Shown here in pieces: positions 12,011 to 24,770 of a stretch of 64,000 nucleotides of DNA. The notes under the pieces were generated by a model. That model did not search any database. It was not told the DNA's origin and was given only the letters and a program-made list of their open reading frames with translations. Positions within the stretch are counted from its first letter, which is position 1; every line of letters begins with the position of its first letter. The position numbers were made by a program, and so were the translations under genes. Source of the DNA: Stomorhina lunata (taxonomy: Eukaryota > Arthropoda > Insecta > Diptera > Rhiniidae). Location: assembly GCA_933228675.1 (NCBI GenBank), contig OW121740.1, positions 158,060,691-158,124,690 on the forward strand, read 5' to 3'.

Positions 12011-14130
12011 TTTCTATATAAAAAAAATGTTTATATTTCTATAGAAAAATTTCAGTAGAAAAATGTTTATAGAAAAATTTCTGTAGAAAATTTTTAATTG
12101 GAAAATTTCTATCGAAAACTTTCTATAGAAAAAATTCTGTAGAAAAATTTCTAAAAAAAAATTTCTATAGAAAAATTTTTACACAAAAATTTCTATAGAA
12201 AAATTTCTATAGAAAATTTTTATAGACAAATTTCTATATTCAAATTTCTAAAAAAAATTTTCGATACAAAAATATCTACAGAAAAATATCTTTAAAAAAA
12301 TTTCTATATAAAGATTTGTATAAAAAAATTTCTGTAGAAAAATTTCTATAGAAAAATTTTTATAGAAAAATTTCTATAGAAAAATTTCTTTAGAAAAATT
12401 TCTATAGAAAAATTTCTATAGAAAAATTTCTATAGAAAAAATTCTATAGAAAAATTTCTATAGAAAAATTTCTATAGAAAAAATTCTATAGAAAAATTTC
12501 TATAGAAAAATTTCTACAGAAAAATTTTTATAGATAAACTCTTATAAAAAATGTCTATGGAAATATTTATACAAAAAAATTTCTATAGACAAATTTGTAT
12601 TGAAAACTTTCTATAAAAAATTTGTATAGAAAATATTCTCTAGAAAAATTTCTATAAAAAATGTCTGCAGAAAAATTTTTACAGACAAATTTGTATTGAA
12701 AAATGTTTATAGAAAAAATTCTATTGAAAATTTTCTCGAGAAATTTTTCCATAGAAAAATTTCTGTAGAAAAATTTCTTTATAAAATTTTCTATAAAAAA
12801 ATTTCTAAAATTTCAAAATTTTCTATATAAATATTTCTATAGAAATATTTCTATAGACAAATTAGCTTAGAAAAAATTTTATAGAAAAATTTGTAGATAA
12901 AATTTTCTATGGAAAAATTTGTATATATAGAAAATTTTTCTATACAAAAATTTTCGCATAAAAAATTTTCTACGCCAAAATTTGTATATAGAAAATGTTT
13001 ATATTTCCATAGAAAAATTTCTGTAGAAAAATTTCTATAGAAAAATTTTTATAGAAAAATTTCTATAGAAAAATTTCTATAGAAAAATTTCTATAGAAAA
13101 ATTTCTATAGAAAAATTTCTATAGAAAAATTTCTATAGAAAAATTTTTATAGAAAAATTTCTATAGAAAAATTTACATAGAAAAATTTTTATAGAAAAAT
13201 TTCTTTAGAAAAATTTCTATAGAAAAATTTCTATAGAAAAATTTCTATAGAAAAATTTCTATAGAAAAATTTCTATAGAAAAATTTCTATAGAAAAATTT
13301 GTATAGAAAAATGTCTAAAGAAAAATTTCTATAGAAAAATTTCTGTAGAAAAATTTCTATAGAAAATTTTTTATTTAAAAATTTCTATACAAAACTTTCT
13401 ATAGAAAAATATCTGTAGAAAAATTTCTATAGAAAAATTTCTGTAGAAAAATTTCTAAAGAAAATTTTTTATAGAAAAATTTCTATAGAAAAATTTCTAT
13501 AGAAAAATTTCTATAGAAAAATTTCTATAGAAAAATTCTATAGAAATTTTTCTATAGAAATTTTTCTATAGAATTTCTATAGAAAAATTTCTATAGAAAA
13601 ATTTCTGTAAAGAAATTTCTAAAAAAAAATTTCTATAGAAAAATTTCTATAGAAAAATTTCTATAGAAAAATTTCTATAGAAAAATTTCTATAGAAAAAT
13701 TTCTATAAAAAATTTCTATAGACAAATTTCTATAGAAAAATTTCTATAGAAAAATTTCTATAGAAAAATTTCTATAGAAAAATATCTTTAGAAAAACTTC
13801 TATAGAAAAATTTTTATAGAAAAAATTCTATAGAAATATTTCTAAAGAAAAATAGCTTTAGAAAAATTTCTATAAAAGATTTCTATAGAAAAATTTTTAT
13901 AGAAAAATTTCCATAGAAAAATTTCTATAGGAAAACTTCTATAAAAAAATTTTCTATGGAAATATTTCTACAAAAAAATTTCTATAAAAAATTTTCAGCA
14001 TAAAAATTTCTATAGACATATTTTTATTAAAAAATTTCTATAGACAAATTTCTGCAGAAAAATTTCTATTGAAAATTTTCTTTAGCAAATTTTTCTATAT
14101 AAAAGATTTTCGTATAGAAAATTTGTCTAT
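12011..14130. repeat. 14-bp satellite in reverse orientation
   Basis: Monomers read AAAAATTTCTATAG on the plus strand, which is the reverse complement of the TTTTTCTATAGAAA arrays at 1-10.2k. Purest stretches are about 12350-12530, 13030-13300 and 13480-13780. A two-to-three-monomer segment at about 13535-13573 is flipped back to the other orientation. Confidence 0.95.
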
Positions 14131-15230
14131 TTCTTTATGGCTTTACCCAACTTCCAAATGCTTACCCTACAAATGTAGCCAAAAACAACAATTGTTACTA
14201 TCACCATCACTAGGAGACAACCAATCATTATATGATTGGATAAAATGTTTGTATGAATTGGATGGTTGTGGATGAATGAATGGCTGACTGACTGACTGGC
14301 TGCTTGGTAAAAAGAAAGAAGATTCCTGATTCAATGAATGGATAGACAAACGAATGGATGGATGGATGGATTCATGGTTGACTAAATATGAAACAGCCAC
14401 AATATGACAATATATAGATTTAAATGCTAGAACAATTACTTACGTAAAAAGCTTTCGTTTCAAATGGCTTAAAACAAATTGTATTTACTCTAAATGATAA
14501 TCTTATGGATACGGCTGTTAGGATGTGTAAGGAGAGTTAGTGAAATAGAAGATACTATTATCTCTGCAGTTAAGCAGCTAAAACCTCAATCAATATTTGT
14601 TAGGTGGAGGTAAAACTTGGTTTTATGATGCATTTAAATCCACACACTGGGATTAGACTTAAAAGTAACTTTTTAATAAATTGAAAGATTGCCATTTTAT
14701 GTTACGAGTACATTTTAAATTATATTGGTATTTTTTTCTTAGCACCTAGTAAAGACAAAACCACTAAATTTCCTTGCAAGCAAATAATTTTCTGATGCTA
14801 TCAATACACATTTTGTGTGGCAAACATTCCTGAAACTATAATTCCAAACCCTGATACATTTTCTATGAAATTTATTGGAAAATCAAAATACTTCGATCGT
14901 TTTATCTTAAAATATATTTGAGGAATATCCTAATTTGTTTAGTTAAAACGCTTTTATGATAAGAACATCTTCGCTGTAAAGTGAATTTGGCAAGTATTTT
15001 AACAGACCGCAATGTTAATCGCTTAATAAAGCATCTAAATTACAATGAAAATATAATGCAACTACGAAAGGAATATAATCATTGCAAATTTTCTATAAAT
15101 ACCATTAACCGCGCTCAATAATATTGATTGCTTGTGAATGCAAAGGAAACATTCAACAAGTAAGAGGATATATTTGGCTTTGCAAGAGGTTATATTTATA
15201 AATATTCCTAAATAACAACTTTTTACCATA
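14131..15230. other. Unique spacer with small tetranucleotide repeats
   Basis: Non-repetitive apart from a short GACT-type tract at about 14280-14300 and a GGAT tract at about 14352-14372. Short ORFs overlap these microsatellites on both strands and look fortuitous. Confidence 0.55.
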
Positions 15231-15600
15231 TTTATTTCTATGGTCAAATGTGGACCGATTTAATCTAAATTAAATATTAAACTTTTAAAATAATGGGAAA
15301 TATTCCTGACAAATTTTCTTGCCCTAGATTTTTTTCCTTTAGGAGTTTTCTTAATGAGTAAAAGACATTTAAAACCTTTTTCTGTAAGTAGTTTATATGG
15401 TCAAATGTAAACCGATTTTGACTAATTTTAATACCAAACAATTCCTTGAAATGAGGAATAGTTTTGCCAAATTTTGTTGGTCTAGCTCTCCTTTTGCCCA
15501 GGCCAGACAACAGATTGTCGTTTTTAGTTTTAACAAAATAGTTTTTACAAAATCATTTTTGAATTTTGACTTTAAATATCTCAAAAACTGTACGAGGTAT
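15231..15600. repeat. Possible old dispersed-repeat remnant
   Basis: Contains two copies of a 'tatggtcaaatgt..accgatt' phrase (15238 and about 15397) that matches a motif repeated inside the mini-me-like elements on this window. No intact ends are visible, so this may be a decayed relative. Confidence 0.3.
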
Positions 15601-15814
15601 ATAAATGTTTTTTTTGCAGTTATAAAGTCTTTTTTATTGTTTATGCAAAACAATTTAAATTATTTATAGAAATTAAACCCAACTGTTCTTTTTTTTGCAA
15701 TTGAAATCATGGTGTATAGAAATTTTCGTTTATAATTTTGTGCTACCTTTTATTTTTGAAATCCAAAAAAAGAACATATTTAGCTACATAACTGCATTTC
15801 AGAAAGTAGCATAA

Positions 15815-17525
15815 TCTATAGAAAAGGTTTTGTTACAAAAATTTTTCTATAGAGAATTTTTCGTTATAAAAATTTTTCTATAAAAATTTTTCTATTGAAA
15901 ATGTTTCATTATAAAATTTTTTGTAGAGAAAATTTTTCGTTATAAAAATTTTTCTATAGACAATTTTTCGTTATCAAAATTTTTCTATAGAAAATTTTTC
16001 GTTATAAAAAGTTTTCTATAGAAAATTTTTTGTTATAAAAAATTTTTCTATAGAAAATTTTTCGTTATACAAATTTTTCTATAGAAAATTTTTCGTTATA
16101 AAAATTTTTCTATAGATATTTTTCGTTATAAAAATGTTTCTATAGAAAATTTTTCGTTATAAAAATTTTTCTATAGAAAATTTTTCGTTTTAAAAAATTT
16201 TTCTATAGAAAATTTTTCGTTATAAAAATTTTTCTATAGAAAAATTTTCGTTATAAAAAGTTTTCTGTAGAAAATTTTTCGTTATAAAAAGTTTTCTATA
16301 AAAAATTTTTCGTTATAAAAATTTTTCTTTAGAAAATTTTTCGTTATAAAAATTTTTCTATAGAAAATTTTTTGTTATAAAAATTTTTCTATAGAAAATT
16401 TTTCGTTATACAAATTTTACTATAGAAAATTTTTCGTTATACAAATTTTTCTATAGAAAATTTTTCGTTATACAAATTTTTCTATAGAAAATTTTTCGTT
16501 ATACAAATTTTTCTATAGAAAATTTTTCGTTATAAAAATTTTTCTATAGAAAATTTTTCGTTATAAAAATTTTTCTATAGAAAACTTTTCGTTATAAAAA
16601 CTTTTCTATAGAAAATTTTTCGTTCTAAAAATTTTTCTATAGAAAATTTTTCGTTCTAAAAATTTTTCTATAGAAAATTTTTCGTTCTAAAAATTTTTCT
16701 ATAGAAAATTTTTCGTTATAAAAATTTTTCTATAGAAAATTTTTCGTTATAAAAATTTTTCTATGGAAAATTTTTTGTTATAAAAATTTTTCTATAGCAA
16801 ATTTTTCATTATAAAAATGTTTCTACAGAAAATTTTTCGTTATAAAAATTTTTCTATAGAAAATTTTTCGTTATACAAATTTTTTTATAGAAAATTTTTT
16901 GTTATCAAAATTTTTCTATAGAAAATTTTTCGTTACAAAAATTTTTCTATAGAAAATCTTTCTTTACAAAAATTTTTCTATAGAAAATTTTTTTTTACAA
17001 AAATTTTTCTATAGACAATTTTTCTTTTCAAAAATTTTTATATAGACAATTTTTTGTTATAAAAATTTTTCTATAGAAAATTTTTCGTTATAAAAATTTT
17101 TCTATAGAAAATTTTTCGTTATAAAAATTTTTCTATAGAAAATTTTTCGTTATAAAAATTTTTCTATAGAAAATTTTTCGTTATAAAAATTTTTCTATAG
17201 AAAATTTTTCGTTATAATTTTTTCTATAGAAAATTTTTGATTTTAAAAATTTTTCTATAGAAAATTTTTCGTTTTTAAAATTTTTCTATAGAAAATTTTT
17301 CGTTTTAAAAATTTTTCTATAGAAAATTTTTAGATTTGAAAATTTTTCTATAGAAAATTTTTCTTCAGAAAGTTTTTCATTATAAAAATTTTTCTATAGA
17401 AAATTTTTTGTTATAAAAATTCTCCTGTAGAAAATTTTTCGTTATAAACATTTTTTCTATAGAAAATCTTTCTTTACAAAAATTTTTCTGTAGAAAATTT
17501 TTCGTTTTTAAAGTTTTTTTTATAG
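15815..17525. repeat. 31-bp satellite array, CGTTAT/CTATAG dimer
   Basis: Highly regular array with an exact 31-bp step (CTATAG at 17071, 17102, 17133). Each unit pairs TTTTTCTATAGAAAA with a TTTTTCGTTATAAAAA half. Variants such as CGTTCT (about 16620-16690) and CGTTATAC (about 16400-16510) are clustered, indicating local amplification. Both halves keep a T5-core-A4/5 design like the 14-bp monomer. Confidence 0.96.
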
Positions 17526-17681
17526 TTTTGGAAACTATATATCTCCGAAACTGCTCTAGGGAATCAAAATATTTTTATGAATCGTAAAGATTATATTGTA
17601 GCCGATTTTCGTTTTTTTACTAAATAGAATTAACCGTTTTTAGTTACGTTACTATAAATCACTTAACTAAGTATTTTTCTT

Positions 17682-18464
17682 AAAACAAGTAAGAAAGTGC
17701 TATAGTCGGTCAAGACCGACCATACGGTACCCTTCACCACTAAGGTCGAAGGTGTTCTTTTTTCTGTATGAGGACAAATATTTGCAAAATTTTGCCATCA
17801 TACTAACATTTTCTAAAAACTTATACAATTAAGCTGTTTCCATCATTTGGACTTATATGAGAGCTAGGGTCAAATATGGACCGATTGTCTCGAAGTTTGG
17901 CAAATTGCTACAAAAATTATGTGTGTAAAAAATAAACATAAAATTCCCATTATCTTCAGATTTATATGAGCGTCTTTGTGATTTTTGTCTCATTTAATGC
18001 GTTTTGCCAGAAGAGTTTGTACGGGAGCTATGGTCAAATATGGACCGATTTCAACGAAATTTGGTACAGTGATTTTAGTTTACATAAGCAGTATGTGTTT
18101 TTAATTTCATGAAAAAAATTTGATTTTTGTGACCAATATATCAATTCCGGGAAGTGGGGCCTATTGGAGGTGCCATAATTAATGAACCGATTTTGACGAA
18201 TTTCAATAGCCATGGTCAAAAAAATGATCTGTGCCAAATTTCATCAAATTATCTTTAGAATTACGATCTGTACTTTGATTGATTTGGGTCCAGCCAACCA
18301 GCCGTCCAGACGGACTGACGGATTGACATCACCAAATCTACACAGAAAGTGATTCTAAGCCTATTGGTATACTAAAAGCTGTGTCTAAGACAAATATTTC
18401 TATGCGTAACATACATAAGCACAAACTTATAATACCCTTTCCACCTATGGTGGTGAAGGGTATA
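17682..18464 (-). mobile_element. mini-me/DINE-1-like non-autonomous element, copy A
   Basis: Full-length copy in minus orientation: on the plus strand it begins at the 3' tail (ACAAGTAAGAAAGTGCTATA) and ends with GAAGGGTATA. Read in element orientation it starts TATACCCTTCACC with a GGTGGAAAGGGT partner that can form a terminal stem, has a short GTCY-type tract, and ends in CACTTTCTTACTTGTTTT. These traits match the mini-me/DINE-1 group of non-autonomous Helitron-like (Helentron) repeats of Diptera. Assignment rests on remembered family traits, not a search. It encodes no transposase. Confidence 0.8.
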
Positions 18465-19530
18465 AAAATTTTACCTCGAAAACCAAAACTGATACAAATA
18501 AAGTAAATTAGAGACATTGAATACCATTACTAGATGCATGCAACTGACTAGGAAATCTAAGGCACCAAAAAAACTTTCAGTTCAAAAGTATCCAGAAAAC
18601 AACTCACATTTGACAATAGCTCCCATAAGACCCAATGTCGGAAATATTTTTGATACATATAAGTCTTGAGAATGGAATGGAATTTGTTGTGATCATTGAC
18701 GTCAACACGAGTCCGACTTGAAGAAACATAAACCTCAGAAACTGATATCTTTATAAAACGCAGTTCTTTTTCAGCATCTAACATGCAATTTATGTAGAAT
18801 CAGTTGAAAGTTCAACTTCTAAAAATTTCTTAAATCTTTTTGCTATATTAAACACCAACCACATTTTCTCAAATTCTATCTTCTTAATTGTTATAAATTG
18901 TTTTAGTTGCAAATAACCCCATATGATGCAAGTGATTGAAAAGTGTTGAAATGGTTTATTTTCTTTAATTCATTCATGCAGGTGGGATGGCGTTTGTGTA
19001 AATGTTGAATGTTTAACAAGATTTTAAATTTAATTGCATTTTATCATTATCATTCTATCAAGCTTATTCATTCATATATAGACATACAGATGAATCTAGA
19101 AACGTAAATATATTTAAGTGTAAATCCTTTTATGTCTAAGTCTTCCGCAAATGTTTCCTTTATATATCATCATCTTTGCCATCATCTCCATGAACATCAT
19201 CGTCGCTGTCTTCTAGTTTTTCATTTAATACAAAATCTCCTCATTCATCTTGTATTTTGACACTATAAAAGTTTTCGTTTTGTCTGCAAAGAAAGGAAAA
19301 ATCATGTGTGTTTATTAGAGTAGCTCAGATTGAGTTTAAATACAAATTTTGGATAAAAACTTAATACATTTGAATTTTTACTGAAAATAAGTTTTTCTGT
19401 TTTAGGTTTTTCGGCATCATTTTTAAAACTTGAATTACACCGAAGGCTTTAAAATATAAATCTTTAGTCTTTATTTGCGCAAATTTGCGCTATTTTGTAA
19501 CAAAGTTTTTGATTTTTTCATGTTACGATG
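18465..19530. other. Unique spacer, no gene recognised
   Basis: Non-repetitive DNA between mini-me copy A and the CACAGTG element. ORFs are short and without recognisable motifs. Confidence 0.5.
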
Positions 19531-21912
19531 CACAGTGGGATGGTTAAAAAATAGAACGGAAATAAGTCCGTAACTTCTAAACCGTTAGGCGGATTTTAAA
19601 AAAATGTTATGTGGATATAGCAGAAGTGCTGGGGGGTCTGGAAATCCTTGTTTTTGCTGGAGCGGCACAATCGGCCTCAAATTAGAGCACCTCAGACTCG
19701 TAAATCACTTAAAACGTTATATAATTGTTTTTTCCCAACCGATTTGAAAAATCATACTATATAATAAATAAATATGTCAAGATCTACAAAAAATATTGCT
19801 ACCGGCATATTCATATCTCTTATTGTTTCAAAGATATTCGACTTATTACATTTTCAATTTTTGTCCCATTCTGCACTGATTTTTAACTAATATCTGATCT
19901 ATATATAAACCGATTTTCTTAATTTTAAGTTTTCTAAAAAAAGAACAAATTATATTTTAGTTGGGAATATAGTGTTATTATATATCAATATAAAGGAAAT
20001 TGTGTTCTTCATACTAAAATATTGTAAAGGAGAATTAAAAAATCAAATAACACTTTTGGTAGAAAACATAAAAACTGCCTAAATTTTTCTTTAATCTACA
20101 TTAGCATTAATAGATTTTGAATTAGAAAAATTATTTATAAATATATTTTAATAAAAATTTGCGATGGTTCAAAACTTTTTAAGGAAAACAAAAATACAAA
20201 AATTAAAAAAAAAATATTTTTAGTAACACAAATCCCAGAATTCCTAAAAAGATTTTAAAAATTTCCAAAAATGGGTATTTTTAGTTTTTTTGCTCTAGTT
20301 GCTTGGCCACTTTCAGGTCGACAAAGTACTTTTGCAGTGTAATTAAGAACACCTTGGTCCATAAAAAATTTGCTGAAATTTGTTTCACAACTCTCGTAAG
20401 TTCGGCGGAATTATGGATCAAAATTGAAATTTCCGTAAACCATAAGTCTAATTCGTGAGACTCTGGTTCTCACACCGAATAAACAAGAAGTCATTTTTTG
20501 ACCCAATTATAAACTTTTCTTTTAAAAAATTATAAATATGTTATATGTTTCTTAAGAAATTTTTTAAATAACTAAAAAACACCAAAAATTCTTTTTACCC
20601 AAAAATCGGGGAAAAAATGGTAAAAATGGAAATAATGGAAAAAACGCTTCACCACCATAGGTGGAAAGGGTATTATAAGTTTGTGCTGATGTATGTAACG
20701 CATAGAAATATTTGTCTTAGACGACCCACCTTTTAGTATACCAATAGGCTTAGAATCACTTTCTGAGTCGATTTAGCGATTCCGTCCGTCCGTCTGGCTG
20801 GGGGTCAAACTACAGGTCGCAATTCTCAAGATAATTTTATGAAATTTGGCACAGATCATTTTTTTGATAATGGGACTATGGCTATTAAAATTCGTCAAAA
20901 TCGGTTCATTATTTATGGTACCTCCCATAGGTCCCACTTCCCGGAATCGATATATTGGTCACAAATAAATAAATAAATATTTTTTCATGAAACTTAAAAC
21001 AAATACTGCTTATGTAAACTTAAATCATTGTACCAAATTTCGTTGAAATCGGTCCATATTTGACCATAGCTCCCATACAAACTCTTCTTTAAAAACTCAC
21101 TAAATGAGACAAAAATCACTAAAACGCTCGTAAGTATAAAGATAATGAGAATTTTAAGTTTATTTTAAATTCTTTTGTAACAACTGTAATCAATTTGCCA
21201 AACTTCTAGATAATCGGTCCACATTTGACCCTAGCTCTCATTAAAGTCCATATGACGGCAGCTGCTTAAATATATCAGTTTTGAGAAAATGTTTGTGTGA
21301 TGGCAAAACTTAGCAAATATTTGTCTTTATTTATAAAAATGAACACCATTGACCTTAGTGGTGAAGGATATCGTATGGTCGGGCTTAACCGACTATAGCG
21401 CTTTATTACTTGTTTTTAAATATTTACTTTAAGCACTTATAACTATAGCTTTTAATACACTTCTTGCTTTTAAAATAATTAAATTTTGTTGTTTTTTATA
21501 GAAAACTTTAAATTCAGAAAATCGGTTTAGATATAGATCAGGTATAAGTAAAAAATTGGTGCAGTATGGGACAAAAATTGAAAATTTTATTATTTTAAGT
21601 CGAATATCTTTAAAAACGCAAGAGATAGCATATGCATGTAGTGATGTTTTTTGTAGATCTTGACCTTTATATTTATTATATAGTATGATTTTTCAAATCG
21701 GTTGGAAAATGACAACCGATTTGATTTATGAGTCTGAGGTGTCCTACTTTGGGGGCCAATTGTACCGCCCCAGTAAAATCTAGGCTTTTAAAACTTCAAA
21801 ACTTAAGCTCCCAATACTTCTGCTACATCCATATAAAATGATCTTAAAATCCCCCTAACGGTTTACAAGTTACAGACTTATTTTCTTTCTATTTTTAAAC
21901 CATCCCACTGTG
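19531..21912. mobile_element. Non-autonomous DNA transposon with ~400-bp terminal inverted repeats
   Basis: The left end begins CACAGTGGGATGGTT at 19531 and the right end finishes with its inverse CCATCCCACTGTG at 21912. The inverted similarity runs about 400 bp inward (roughly 19531-19940 against 21500-21912) with point differences and indels. The interior has no recognisable transposase, and mini-me copy B is inserted in it. No clear target-site duplication was seen (cgatg on the left, ctttg on the right). The CACAGTG start resembles Transib ends, but without a target duplication or transposase the superfamily is unassigned. Confidence 0.75.
20645..21415 (+). mobile_element. mini-me/DINE-1-like element, copy B (nested)
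   Basis: Plus-orientation copy. The first bases are altered (gcttcacc in place of tacccttcacc), then the GGTGGAAAGGGT stem partner, a GTCCGTCC tract near 20785, and the usual tail ending in ACTTGTTTTT. It lies inside the CACAGTG inverted-repeat element and is therefore the younger insertion. The conserved internal reading phrase seen in other copies is interrupted by stops here. Confidence 0.8.
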
Positions 21913-22655
21913 CTTTGTTTTTTTACGAAATTTTTTTTTTAATTTTCATTGAATATCATTTATTACTTTTGAGTTACTTCGTTATAATTTTAAAAATTAT
22001 AATTCCAGGAAGATCTCTTGAACTAAAAAAATCAAATTCAAACTGCGTAAACTTGCGCTAACAAAAATTATTACATATTTAATTTGATGGATATTTAAAA
22101 TTTTGTTAATTTTTGAGAAAACTTTAAATTCAGATTAAATCGGTTTAGATATAGATCAGATATAAGTAAAAAATTGAAAATTTTATTTTTTGCAATCGAA
22201 TATCTTTTAAACCATAGTGATGTTTTCTGTAGATCTTGACCTATATATATTGTTGTATAGTATGATTTTTTAAATCGGTTGGAAAAAGACAATTATGTAT
22301 CGTTAAAAGTGATTTATAACTCTAAGGTGCCCTACTTTGGGAGCCGATTGTACCGCTCCAGTAAAATCTAGGCTTTTAAAACTTCAAAACTTAAGCTTCA
22401 CAATACTTTTGCTATATCCATATAAAATTGTTTTGAAATCCACCTTACGGTTTAAAAGTTACATACTTATTTCCATTCTATTTTATTTACGAAATTTTTT
22501 TCTCAATTTTCATTGAAAATCATTTATTACTTTTGAGCTGCTTCGCTATAATTTTAAAAATTATAATTCCAGGAAGATCTCTTGAACTAAAGAAATCAAA
22601 TATAAACTGCGTAAACTTGCGCTAACAAAAATTATTACATATTTAATTTTATTAA
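21479..22655. repeat. Tandem duplication of the element's right arm plus flank
   Basis: The segment at 21479-22084 (right terminal repeat of the CACAGTG element plus about 170 bp of flank) recurs directly at about 22096-22655. The offset is 618 bp near the start (GGTTTAG at 21524 and 22142) and 564 bp near the end (ACAAAAATTATTAC at 22061 and 22625), so the second copy has lost about 54 bp, including the terminal CCATCCCACTGTG. Similarity extends past the transposon end, so this is a genomic duplication and not a second insertion. Confidence 0.85.
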
Positions 22656-23690
22656 GTCGTTTTACAATTCTCATGTTGAAGGACTCCCCCTATATTTGTT
22701 GCACACATACTCTTGCAGCTAAAACACAAATGTATTTCGTATATCCTTTTCAAATAAGTAATTAAAAAAGAGAGCAACGTCTTTTTCTAAAGGGTGTACT
22801 TAGTGAGTAGTGTGATGAAAGATTTAAATTAGAAAACGGATACTGGCATCCAAAAGACCTTCTAAACAAAAACACACTTTTTTCCAGAACTCTCTTTTTC
22901 GCATCATTTATTTATATGCATTTATAAAACACACTCATACATACAAACATACATCTACAGAAATCTACAATACATCTGTTGTCTTTTATTATTCATGAGC
23001 AATTTCAGCATAAAGAGAACTAACAACATTCAGGACAAATTTAATTGCCTACTCCAATGTATTTATATTTGTAAATATTTGAAATCCTTATCAGGCTCAA
23101 ACCACTTAATGTTTGTATTCAAAGTGAAAAAGGAATAAAACCAAAAAAAGGAAGGAAGTGTATAAACAGCATAAACATTCTTCTAGGGAGGGGGCGGGCG
23201 ATATAGACAAAAAGCTAAGAATGAAGGTAGTGTATGAGTATAAAAATTATTGAAAGCTTAAGGATAAATAACGATCAAACGTTAAAACCCCAAGACAAAG
23301 TAATCATTTTACTTATTGGCCTGCGGTAACAGACAGCTGCAGAGGCTGCAAGCCTCATATTTACTGACTGACTGACTGACTATTGCCTACCCAGGCCTCC
23401 CTTTTGAACGGCCTAGAAACTTTTCAACTTATATGAATTAAATACAATCCAATTGAGGAGTTTCATGTAAAAGTAAAATAAACTACTTACATCTTAACAA
23501 AGGCCAACATGAATACGAGTATTTTTCCCCAGTAGCTGTTACTTGAACTTTAGGCCTTATAAAAATTTAATTTTTTTTCCAACTTTTGTATTGCAATAAT
23601 ACAATACTCTCGTAATAATCAGAAGCTTCCACCTTGCCCTTTAAATGGAAATTGCATTATTTTTTCTGGTTTTATTTAAATTAAATAAAA
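22656..23690. other. Unique spacer with a GACT microsatellite
   Basis: Non-repetitive except for an (ACTG)n run at 23363-23380. No gene recognised. Confidence 0.5.
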
Positions 23691-23760
23691 CAAGTAAGAA
23701 GGTATTGGAGTTGATCAAACTCGACTACATGATACCCTAAATCACTATTAATTTTGGTGT
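23691..23760 (-). mobile_element. Terminal fragment of a mini-me-like relative
   Basis: The stretch begins ACAAGTAAGAAGGTATTGGA and continues with 'gttgatcaaactcgactacatgatacccta', which aligns in layout with the inverse 3' end of the mini-me copies (ACAAGTAAGAAAGTGCTATA ... gataccctt) but differs in sequence. It is probably the end of a related family. A similar 'gtgtagggtatcgagttaattcaac' phrase occurs at about 27090. Confidence 0.45.
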
Positions 23761-24770
23761 CGATAATAACTTCTCTCGATTTATTTCGAACTTCCTTAGA
23801 GTTCGTTTGAAAATAGTTCGTCATGAGTTCAGGGGAACCACAAGACTCCGTTCATTCTTCTACTCCACGACTATTTTCTTTTTTTCATACACATAAACCC
23901 TTTTTTTTCAAATTTCCAATTTTATCTACTCTTTTGCTAATGACATTAACATCTGACATTCGTATTTATTCAATTAGAGACTAAGGTTCTTAGAGTTTGG
24001 GGCTGTGGCGGATATGCGCTCACAAACTGAACATTTCCTTCAGATTTATGTGAATTTCGTAATAATCGGTTAACCCAGCTCTGAAGTCATACCTGCTGTG
24101 GAGTTGTGCCATCTGTTTTTGAGTAGACGTATTATTTAAGCTTTTGCTTCTACAGTGAGTTGTATTTCTTTTACATCGGCGGCGTGTTAATGATGAAGTT
24201 CTTTTCGCCAGTGGAGGATGATATAAATACATAACAGAACTTTATAAATTGTTATGCTAGAATTCTCTTACTAACTAATCCACATCACCCCCACTATAGC
24301 TCTTTTATACATTTAACTACTCAAAATGAGTGAAAGCTTGAAAGCTCGCATTGTCGTGAGGGAGAATGGTCGGTCTTTGCTTATTTTTTTCTGAAGATCT
24401 TCGACCTACCAATGTTGCTATTGAGACTGGTCTAGTTTTTCCACCATGCGATAATTTGCTTCGGCGTGATTCGATCCTGAATGTTGAGTTTCGCATGTTT
24501 TGGAAGATCCATACAGTCGATTGCAGTTTACTCTTGGACTACCAGATTCGTCACTTATCGTGGTGTCAAACACAAGCTTTAAAGTCAAGTTATCGCATTT
24601 GTTAAGCATTTCTTATGATTTATTAATGATGTTGCAGTATCAATTTACACATAACATCTATTTTTCGAAACAACAGCCTATTTTGGATAACCTTAACCAA
24701 ATCCGCGAACTACGGGTACGAATTCATTAAACAATAAACACTAGTCCTTTATAGTGATTCATCGCCATTA
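23761..24770. other. Unassigned region, less A/T-rich
   Basis: Base composition is closer to 60% A+T than its surroundings, and several overlapping ORFs of 60-80 codons occur at 24366-24730 on both strands. None shows a family motif I recognise. It could be a decayed gene or transposon body. Confidence 0.35.
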
